Shown piece by piece: positions 19,901-29,689 of a stretch of 34,434 bases of DNA; the first letter of the stretch is position 1; every line of letters starts with the position of its first letter. The stretch spans positions 1-34,434 of the forward strand of contig NZ_JAMBMT010000005.1 of assembly GCF_040371085.1 (NCBI RefSeq), given 5' to 3'. Below the pieces are notes generated by a model, which was not told where the DNA came from, made no database searches, and saw only the letters and a list, made by a program, of their open reading frames with translations. Source of the stretch: Psychrobacter sp. AH5. Its GTDB lineage: Bacteria; Pseudomonadota; Gammaproteobacteria; Pseudomonadales; Moraxellaceae. The position numbers were made by a program, and so were the translations under genes.

Positions 19901-20117
19901 CGATGACTTTATCGCTGAGGGTAGTGAGCTGGTTGGCATCACCATCAGTAATCCGGTCGGCGGCGGCTTTGAGGCCATCGTGGTCGGTCAAGCCACTGCG
20001 GATATGAACATTGTTGATGAAGCTGATCCTGGGCGGAGGATACCATCACCGTCTCGATCGCCGACACCGTGGGCGACGTTGAAGAGGGTAATAGTGCCAG
20101 CTTCCCGATCAGCTTAA
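16986..20117 (+). CDS. Giant adhesin, right copy, N-proximal repeat segment (no N-terminus)
   Basis: Plus-strand copy of the adhesin beginning 56 bases before the array (ETVLITVNGV, then two slips, then PGPEDTITVSIADT) and carrying the first eight 124-residue Calx-beta-like repeats. The preceding open frame back to 16884 is antisense HlyD sequence and is not part of the protein. Two extra bases relative to the left copy lie in the short unique lead-in (one T near 17021, one C near 17051-17053). A missing G at 20031-20033 (GGGG read as GGG) shifts the frame and gives a false stop at 20117. The same protein resumes in the correct frame downstream, so this and the 20069-31627 segment form one gene. 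Confidence 0.75.
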   Translation, partial: ETVLITVNGVYWNRYNRPMKTSPGPEDTITVSIADTVGDVEEGNSASFPISLTDSNGNPVNAITDVVVDVTYSGVAIDGTDFTGVVQVTILAGTSSTDLDIDTIDDFIAEGSELVGITISNPVGGGFEAIVVGQATADMNIVDEADPGAEDTITVSIADTVGDVEEGNSASFPISLTDSNGNPVNAITDVVVDVTYSGVAIDGTDFTGVVQVTILAGTSSTDLDIDTIDDFIAEGSELVGITISNPVGGGFEAIVVGQATADMNIVDEADPGAEDTITVSIADTVGDVEEGNSASFPISLTDSNGNPVNAITDVVVDVTYSGVAIDGTDFTGVVQVTILAGTSSTDLDIDTIDDFIAEGSELVGITISNPVGGGFEAIVVGQATADMNIVDEADPGAEDTITVSIADTVGDVEEGNSASFPISLTDSNGNPVNAITDVVVDVTYSGVAIDGTDFTGVVQVTILAGTSSTDLDIDTIDDFIAEGSELVGITISNPVGGGFEAIVVGQATADMNIVDEADPGAEDTITVSIADTVGDVEEGNSASFPISLTDSNGNPVNAITDVVVDVTYSGVAIDGTDFTGVVQVTILAGTSSTDLDIDTIDDFIAEGSELVGITISNPVGGGFEAIVVGQATADMNIVDEADPGAEDTITVSIADTVGDVEEGNSASFPISLTDSNGNPVNAITDVVVDVTYSGVAIDGTDFTGVVQVTILAGTSSTDLDIDTIDDFIAEGSELVGITISNPVGGGFEAIVVGQATADMNIVDEADPGAEDTITVSIADTVGDVEEGNSASFPISLTDSNGNPVNAITDVVVDVTYSGVAIDGTDFTGVVQVTILAGTSSTDLDIDTIDDFIAEGSELVGITISNPVGGGFEAIVVGQATADMNIVDEADPGAEDTITVSIADTVGDVEEGNSASFPISLTDSNGNPVNAITDVVVDVTYSGVAIDGTDFTGVVQVTILAGTSSTDLDIDTIDDFIAEGSELVGITISNPVGGGFEAIVVGQATADMNIVDEADPGRRIPSPSRSPTPWATLKRVIVPASRSA

Positions 20118-23100
20118 CCGATAGCAATGGCAACCCGGTCAATGCGATCACCGATGTGGTGGTTGATGTGACTTATAGTGGCGTGGCCATTGACGGCACC
20201 GACTTTACCGGTGTGGTGCAAGTGACCATCCTTGCAGGCACTAGCAGCACCGATCTTGACATTGATACCATCGATGACTTTATCGCTGAGGGTAGTGAGC
20301 TGGTTGGCATCACCATCAGTAATCCGGTCGGCGGCGGCTTTGAGGCCATCGTGGTCGGTCAAGCCACTGCGGATATGAACATTGTTGATGAAGCTGATCC
20401 TGGGGCGGAGGATACCATCACCGTCTCGATCGCCGACACCGTGGGCGACGTTGAAGAGGGTAATAGTGCCAGCTTCCCGATCAGCTTAACCGATAGCAAT
20501 GGCAACCCGGTCAATGCGATCACCGATGTGGTGGTTGATGTGACTTATAGTGGCGTGGCCATTGACGGCACCGACTTTACCGGTGTGGTGCAAGTGACCA
20601 TCCTTGCAGGCACTAGCAGCACCGATCTTGACATTGATACCATCGATGACTTTATCGCTGAGGGTAGTGAGCTGGTTGGCATCACCATCAGTAATCCGGT
20701 CGGCGGCGGCTTTGAGGCCATCGTGGTCGGTCAAGCCACTGCGGATATGAACATTGTTGATGAAGCTGATCCTGGGGCGGAGGATACCATCACCGTCTCG
20801 ATCGCCGACACCGTGGGCGACGTTGAAGAGGGTAATAGTGCCAGCTTCCCGATCAGCTTAACCGATAGCAATGGCAACCCGGTCAATGCGATCACCGATG
20901 TGGTGGTTGATGTGACTTATAGTGGCGTGGCCATTGACGGCACCGACTTTACCGGTGTGGTGCAAGTGACCATCCTTGCAGGCACTAGCAGCACCGATCT
21001 TGACATTGATACCATCGATGACTTTATCGCTGAGGGTAGTGAGCTGGTTGGCATCACCATCAGTAATCCGGTCGGCGGCGGCTTTGAGGCCATCGTGGTC
21101 GGTCAAGCCACTGCGGATATGAACATTGTTGATGAAGCTGATCCTGGGGCGGAGGATACCATCACCGTCTCGATCGCCGACACCGTGGGCGACGTTGAAG
21201 AGGGTAATAGTGCCAGCTTCCCGATCAGCTTAACCGATAGCAATGGCAACCCGGTCAATGCGATCACCGATGTGGTGGTTGATGTGACTTATAGTGGCGT
21301 GGCCATTGACGGCACCGACTTTACCGGTGTGGTGCAAGTGACCATCCTTGCAGGCACTAGCAGCACCGATCTTGACATTGATACCATCGATGACTTTATC
21401 GCTGAGGGTAGTGAGCTGGTTGGCATCACCATCAGTAATCCGGTCGGCGGCGGCTTTGAGGCCATCGTGGTCGGTCAAGCCACTGCGGATATGAACATTG
21501 TTGATGAAGCTGATCCTGGGGCGGAGGATACCATCACCGTCTCGATCGCCGACACCGTGGGCGACGTTGAAGAGGGTAATAGTGCCAGCTTCCCGATCAG
21601 CTTAACCGATAGCAATGGCAACCCGGTCAATGCGATCACCGATGTGGTGGTTGATGTGACTTATAGTGGCGTGGCCATTGACGGCACCGACTTTACCGGT
21701 GTGGTGCAAGTGACCATCCTTGCAGGCACTAGCAGCACCGATCTTGACATTGATACCATCGATGACTTTATCGCTGAGGGTAGTGAGCTGGTTGGCATCA
21801 CCATCAGTAATCCGGTCGGCGGCGGCTTTGAGGCCATCGTGGTCGGTCAAGCCACTGCGGATATGAACATTGTTGATGAAGCTGATCCTGGAGCGGAGGA
21901 TACCATCACCGTCTCGATCGCCGACACCGTGGGCGACGTTGAAGAGGGTAATAGTGCCAGCTTCCCGATCAGCTTAACCGATAGCAATGGCAACCCGGTC
22001 AATGCGATCACCGATGTGGTGGTTGATGTGACTTATAGTGGCGTGGCCATTGACGGCACCGACTTTACCGGTGTGGTGCAAGTGACCATCCTTGCAGGCA
22101 CTAGCAGCACCGATCTTGACATTGATACCATCGATGACTTTATCGCTGAGGGTAGTGAGCTGGTTGGCATCACCATCAGTAATCCGGTCGGCGGCGGCTT
22201 TGAGGCCATCGTGGTCGGTCAAGCCACTGCGGATATGAACATTGTTGATGAAGCTGATCCTGGAGCGGAGGATACCATCACCGTCTCGATCGCCGACACC
22301 GTGGGCGACGTTGAAGAGGGTAATAGTGCCAGCTTCCCGATCAGCTTAACCGATAGCAATGGCAACCCGGTCAATGCGATCACCGATGTGGTGGTTGATG
22401 TGACTTATAGTGGCGTGGCCATTGACGGCACCGACTTTACCGGTGTGGTGCAAGTGACCATCCTTGCAGGCACTAGCAGCACCGATCTTGACATTGATAC
22501 CATCGATGACTTTATCGCTGAGGGTAGTGAGCTGGTTGGCATCACCATCAGTAATCCGGTCGGCGGCGGCTTTGAGGCCATCGTGGTCGGTCAAGCCACT
22601 GCGGATATGAACATTGTTGATGAAGCTGATCCTGGGGCGGAGGATACCATCACCGTCTCGATCGCCGACACCGTGGGCGACGTTGAAGAGGGTAATAGTG
22701 CCAGCTTCCCGATCAGCTTAACCGATAGCAATGGCAACCCGGTCAATGCGATCACCGATGTGGTGGTTGATGTGACTTATAGTGGCGTGGCCATTGACGG
22801 CACCGACTTTACCGGTGTGGTGCAAGTGACCATCCTTGCAGGCACTAGCAGCACCGATCTTGACATTGATACCATCGATGACTTTATCGCTGAGGGTAGT
22901 GAGCTGGTTGGCATCACCATCAGTAATCCGGTCGGCGGCGGCTTTGAGGCCATCGTGGTCGGTCAAGCCACTGCGGATATGAACATTGTTGATGAAGCTG
23001 ATCCTGGGGCGGAGGATACCATCACCGTCTCGATCGCCGACACCGTGGGCGACGTTGAAGAGGGTAATAGTGCCAGCTTCCCGATCAGCTTAACCGATAG

Positions 23101-26100
23101 CAATGGCAACCCGGTCAATGCGATCACCGATGTGGTGGTTGATGTGACTTATAGTGGCGTGGCCATTGACGGCACCGACTTTACCGGTGTGGTGCAAGTG
23201 ACCATCCTTGCAGGCACTAGCAGCACCGATCTTGACATTGATACCATCGATGACTTTATCGCTGAGGGTAGTGAGCTGGTTGGCATCACCATCAGTAATC
23301 CGGTCGGCGGCGGCTTTGAGGCCATCGTGGTCGGTCAAGCCACTGCGGATATGAACATTGTTGATGAAGCTGATCCTGGGGCGGAGGATACCATCACCGT
23401 CTCGATCGCCGACACCGTGGGCGACGTTGAAGAGGGTAATAGTGCCAGCTTCCCGATCAGCTTAACCGATAGCAATGGCAACCCGGTCAATGCGATCACC
23501 GATGTGGTGGTTGATGTGACTTATAGTGGCGTGGCCATTGACGGCACCGACTTTACCGGTGTGGTGCAAGTGACCATCCTTGCAGGCACTAGCAGCACCG
23601 ATCTTGACATTGATACCATCGATGACTTTATCGCTGAGGGTAGTGAGCTGGTTGGCATCACCATCAGTAATCCGGTCGGCGGCGGCTTTGAGGCCATCGT
23701 GGTCGGTCAAGCCACTGCGGATATGAACATTGTTGATGAAGCTGATCCTGGAGCGGAGGATACCATCACCGTCTCGATCGCCGACACCGTGGGCGACGTT
23801 GAAGAGGGTAATAGTGCCAGCTTCCCGATCAGCTTAACCGATAGCAATGGCAACCCGGTCAATGCGATCACCGATGTGGTGGTTGATGTGACTTATAGTG
23901 GCGTGGCCATTGACGGCACCGACTTTACCGGTGTGGTGCAAGTGACCATCCTTGCAGGCACTAGCAGCACCGATCTTGACATTGATACCATCGATGACTT
24001 TATCGCTGAGGGTAGTGAGCTGGTTGGCATCACCATCAGTAATCCGGTCGGCGGCGGCTTTGAGGCCATCGTGGTCGGTCAAGCCACTGCGGATATGAAC
24101 ATTGTTGATGAAGCTGATCCTGGGGCGGAGGATACCATCACCGTCTCGATCGCCGACACCGTGGGCGACGTTGAAGAGGGTAATAGTGCCAGCTTCCCGA
24201 TCAGCTTAACCGATAGCAATGGCAACCCGGTCAATGCGATCACCGATGTGGTGGTTGATGTGACTTATAGTGGCGTGGCCATTGACGGCACCGACTTTAC
24301 CGGTGTGGTGCAAGTGACCATCCTTGCAGGCACTAGCAGCACCGATCTTGACATTGATACCATCGATGACTTTATCGCTGAGGGTAGTGAGCTGGTTGGC
24401 ATCACCATCAGTAATCCGGTCGGCGGCGGCTTTGAGGCCATCGTGGTCGGTCAAGCCACTGCGGATATGAACATTGTTGATGAAGCTGATCCTGGGGCGG
24501 AGGATACCATCACCGTCTCGATCGCCGACACCGTGGGCGACGTTGAAGAGGGTAATAGTGCCAGCTTCCCGATCAGCTTAACCGATAGCAATGGCAACCC
24601 GGTCAATGCGATCACCGATGTGGTGGTTGATGTGACTTATAGTGGCGTGGCCATTGACGGCACCGACTTTACCGGTGTGGTGCAAGTGACCATCCTTGCA
24701 GGCACTAGCAGCACCGATCTTGACATTGATACCATCGATGACTTTATCGCTGAGGGTAGTGAGCTGGTTGGCATCACCATCAGTAATCCGGTCGGCGGCG
24801 GCTTTGAGGCCATCGTGGTCGGTCAAGCCACTGCGGATATGAACATTGTTGATGAAGCTGATCCTGGAGCGGAGGATACCATCACCGTCTCGATCGCCGA
24901 CACCGTGGGCGACGTTGAAGAGGGTAATAGTGCCAGCTTCCCGATCAGCTTAACCGATAGCAATGGCAACCCGGTCAATGCGATCACCGATGTGGTGGTT
25001 GATGTGACTTATAGTGGCGTGGCCATTGACGGCACCGACTTTACCGGTGTGGTGCAAGTGACCATCCTTGCAGGCACTAGCAGCACCGATCTTGACATTG
25101 ATACCATCGATGACTTTATCGCTGAGGGTAGTGAGCTGGTTGGCATCACCATCAGTAATCCGGTCGGCGGCGGCTTTGAGGCCATCGTGGTCGGTCAAGC
25201 CACTGCGGATATGAACATTGTTGATGAAGCTGATCCTGGGGCGGAGGATACCATCACCGTCTCGATCGCCGACACCGTGGGCGACGTTGAAGAGGGTAAT
25301 AGTGCCAGCTTCCCGATCAGCTTAACCGATAGCAATGGCAACCCGGTCAATGCGATCACCGATGTGGTGGTTGATGTGACTTATAGTGGCGTGGCCATTG
25401 ACGGCACCGACTTTACCGGTGTGGTGCAAGTGACCATCCTTGCAGGCACTAGCAGCACCGATCTTGACATTGATACCATCGATGACTTTATCGCTGAGGG
25501 TAGTGAGCTGGTTGGCATCACCATCAGTAATCCGGTCGGCGGCGGCTTTGAGGCCATCGTGGTCGGTCAAGCCACTGCGGATATGAACATTGTTGATGAA
25601 GCTGATCCTGGGGCGGAGGATACCATCACCGTCTCGATCGCCGACACCGTGGGCGACGTTGAAGAGGGTAATAGTGCCAGCTTCCCGATCAGCTTAACCG
25701 ATAGCAATGGCAACCCGGTCAATGCGATCACCGATGTGGTGGTTGATGTGACTTATAGTGGCGTGGCCATTGACGGCACCGACTTTACCGGTGTGGTGCA
25801 AGTGACCATCCTTGCAGGCACTAGCAGCACCGATCTTGACATTGATACCATCGATGACTTTATCGCTGAGGGTAGTGAGCTGGTTGGCATCACCATCAGT
25901 AATCCGGTCGGCGGCGGCTTTGAGGCCATCGTGGTCGGTCAAGCCACTGCGGATATGAACATTGTTGATGAAGCTGATCCTGGAGCGGAGGATACCATCA
26001 CCGTCTCGATCGCCGACACCGTGGGCGACGTTGAAGAGGGTAATAGTGCCAGCTTCCCAGTCAGCTTAACCGATAGCAATGGCAACCCGGTCAATGCGAT

Positions 26101-29100
26101 CACCGATGTGGTGGTTGATGTGACTTATAGTGGCGTGGCCATTGACGGCACCGACTTTACCGGTGTGGTGCAAGTGACCATCCTTGCAGGCACTAGCAGC
26201 ACCGATCTTGACATTGATACCATCGATGACTTTATCACTGAGGGTAGTGAGCTGGTTGGCATCACCATCAGTAATCCGGTCGGCGGCGGCTTTGAGGCCA
26301 TCGTGGTCGGTCAAGCCACTGCGGATATGAACATTGTTGATGAAGCTGATCCTGGGGCGGAGGATACCATCACCGTCTCGATCGCCGACACCGTGGGCGA
26401 CGTTGAAGAGGGTAATAGTGCCAGCTTCCCGATCAGCTTAACCGATAGCAATGGCAACCCGGTCAATGCGATCACCGATGTGGTGGTTGATGTGACTTAT
26501 AGTGGCGTGGCCATTGACGGCACCGACTTTACCGGTGTGGTGCAAGTGACCATCCTTGCAGGCACTAGCAGCACCGATCTTGACATTGATACCATCGATG
26601 ACTTTATCGCTGAGGGTAGTGAGCTGGTTGGCATCACCATCAGTAATCCGGTCGGCGGCGGCTTTGAGGCCATCGTGGTCGGTCAAGCCACTGCGGATAT
26701 GAACATTGTTGATGAAGCTGATCCTGGAGCGGAGGATACCATCACCGTCTCGATCGCCGACACCGTGGGCGACGTTGAAGAGGGTAATAGTGCCAGCTTC
26801 CCGATCAGCTTAACCGATAGCAATGGCAACCCGGTCAATGCGATCACCGATGTGGTGGTTGATGTGACTTATAGTGGCGTGGCCATTGACGGCACCGACT
26901 TTACCGGTGTGGTGCAAGTGACCATCCTTGCAGGCACTAGCAGCACCGATCTTGACATTGATACCATCGATGACTTTATCGCTGAGGGTAGTGAGCTGGT
27001 TGGCATCACCATCAGTAATCCGGTCGGCGGCGGCTTTGAGGCCATCGTGGTCGGTCAAGCCACTGCGGATATGAACATTGTTGATGAAGCTGATCCTGGA
27101 GCGGAGGATACCATCACCGTCTCGATCGCCGACACCGTGGGCGACGTTGAAGAGGGTAATAGTGCCAGCTTCCCGATCAGCTTAACCGATAGCAATGGCA
27201 ACCCGGTCAATGCGATCACCGATGTGGTGGTTGATGTGACTTATAGTGGCGTGGCCATTGACGGCACCGACTTTACCGGTGTGGTGCAAGTGACCATCCT
27301 TGCAGGCACTAGCAGCACCGATCTTGACATTGATACCATCGATGACTTTATCGCTGAGGGTAGTGAGCTGGTTGGCATCACCATCAGTAATCCGGTCGGC
27401 GGCGGCTTTGAGGCCATCGTGGTCGGTCAAGCCACTGCGGATATGAACATTGTTGATGAAGCTGATCCTGGGGCGGAGGATACCATCACCGTCTCGATCG
27501 CCGACACCGTGGGCGACGTTGAAGAGGGTAATAGTGCCAGCTTCCCGATCAGCTTAACCGATAGCAATGGCAACCCGGTCAATGCGATCACCGATGTGGT
27601 GGTTGATGTGACTTATAGTGGCGTGGCCATTGACGGCACCGACTTTACCGGTGTGGTGCAAGTGACCATCCTTGCAGGCACTAGCAGCACCGATCTTGAC
27701 ATTGATACCATCGATGACTTTATCGCTGAGGGTAGTGAGCTGGTTGGCATCACCATCAGTAATCCGGTCGGCGGCGGCTTTGAGGCCATCGTGGTCGGTC
27801 AAGCCACTGCGGATATGAACATTGTTGATGAAGCTGATCCTGGGGCGGAGGATACCATCACCGTCTCGATCGCCGACACCGTGGGCGACGTTGAAGAGGG
27901 TAATAGTGCCAGCTTCCCGATCAGCTTAACCGATAGCAATGGCAACCCGGTCAATGCGATCACCGATGTGGTGGTTGATGTGACTTATAGTGGCGTGGCC
28001 ATTGACGGCACCGACTTTACCGGTGTGGTGCAAGTGACCATCCTTGCAGGCACTAGCAGCACCGATCTTGACATTGATACCATCGATGACTTTATCGCTG
28101 AGGGTAGTGAGCTGGTTGGCATCACCATCAGTAATCCGGTCGGCGGCGGCTTTGAGGCCATCGTGGTCGGTCAAGCCACTGCGGATATGAACATTGTTGA
28201 TGAAGCTGATCCTGGGGCGGAGGATACCATCACCGTCTCGATCGCCGACACCGTGGGCGACGTTGAAGAGGGTAATAGTGCCAGCTTCCCGATCAGCTTA
28301 ACCGATAGCAATGGCAACCCGGTCAATGCGATCACCGATGTGGTGGTTGATGTGACTTATAGTGGCGTGGCCATTGACGGCACCGACTTTACCGGTGTGG
28401 TGCAAGTGACCATCCTTGCAGGCACTAGCAGCACCGATCTTGACATTGATACCATCGATGACTTTATCGCTGAGGGTAGTGAGCTGGTTGGCATCACCAT
28501 CAGTAATCCGGTCGGCGGCGGCTTTGAGGCCATCGTGGTCGGTCAAGCCACTGCGGATATGAACATTGTTGATGAAGCTGATCCTGGGGCGGAGGATACC
28601 ATCACCGTCTCGATCGCCGACACCGTGGGCGACGTTGAAGAGGGTAATAGTGCCAGCTTCCCGATCAGCTTAACCGATAGCAATGGCAACCCGGTCAATG
28701 CGATCACCGATGTGGTGGTTGATGTGACTTATAGTGGCGTGGCCATTGACGGCACCGACTTTACCGGTGTGGTGCAAGTGACCATCCTTGCAGGCACTAG
28801 CAGCACCGATCTTGACATTGATACCATCGATGACTTTATCGCTGAGGGTAGTGAGCTGGTTGGCATCACCATCAGTAATCCGGTCGGCGGCGGCTTTGAG
28901 GCCATCGTGGTCGGTCAAGCCACTGCGGATATGAACATTGTTGATGAAGCTGATCCTGGAGCGGAGGATACCATCACCGTCTCGATCGCCGACACCGTGG
29001 GCGACGTTGAAGAGGGTAATAGTGCCAGCTTCCCAGTCAGCTTAACCGATAGCAATGGCAACCCGGTCAATGCGATCACCGATGTGGTGGTTGATGTGAC

Positions 29101-29689
29101 TTATAGTGGCGTGGCCATTGACGGCACCGACTTTACCGGTGTGGTGCAAGTGACCATCCTTGCAGGCACTAGCAGCACCGATCTTGACATTGATACCATC
29201 GATGACTTTATCGCTGAGGGTAGTGAGCTGGTTGGCATCACCATCAGTAATCCGGTCGGCGGCGGCTTTGAGGCCATCGTGGTCGGTCAAGCCACTGCGG
29301 ATATGAACATTGTTGATGAAGCTGATCCTGGGGCGGAGGATACCATCACCGTCTCGATCGCCGACACCGTGGGCGACGTTGAAGAGGGTAATAGTGCCAG
29401 CTTCCCGATCAGCTTAACCGATAGCAATGGCAACCCGGTCAATGCGATCACCGATGTGGTGGTTGATGTGACTTATAGTGGCGTGGCCATTGACGGCACC
29501 GACTTTACCGGTGTGGTGCAAGTGACCATCCTTGCAGGCACTAGCAGCACCGATCTTGACATTGATACCATCGATGACTTTATCGCTGAGGGTAGTGAGC
29601 TGGTTGGCATCACCATCAGTAATCCGGTCGGCGGCGGCTTTGAGGCCATCGTGGTCGGTCAAGCCACTGCGGATATGAACATTGTTGAT
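17042..29689 (+). repeat. Tandem array of 34 x 372-bp adhesin repeats, right copy
   Basis: Thirty-four head-to-tail copies of the 372-bp unit, coding on the plus strand. Counting from the N-terminal side, the silent GGG to GGA linker change follows units 6, 7, 13, 14, 18, 21, 24, 26, 27 and 32 (for example at 19289, 24868, 25984 and 27100). Unit 25 also carries Ile to Val (26058-26060) and Ala to Thr (26235); unit 33 carries the same Ile to Val (29034-29037). All other internal bases appear identical, apart from the one-base deletion at 20031-20033. The array looks GC-richer than the unique C-terminus after it. Such uniformity points to recent amplification or continuing homogenisation, or to consensus smoothing. 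Confidence 0.97.

Noticed and set aside
28..29662. An 82-residue open frame (starting MTDHDGLKAAADRITDGDAN) on the antisense strand of every array unit
   Set aside because: It recurs only because the 372-bp unit recurs. Its composition is that of an antisense reading of the adhesin, and no ribosome binding site or independent homology is visible.
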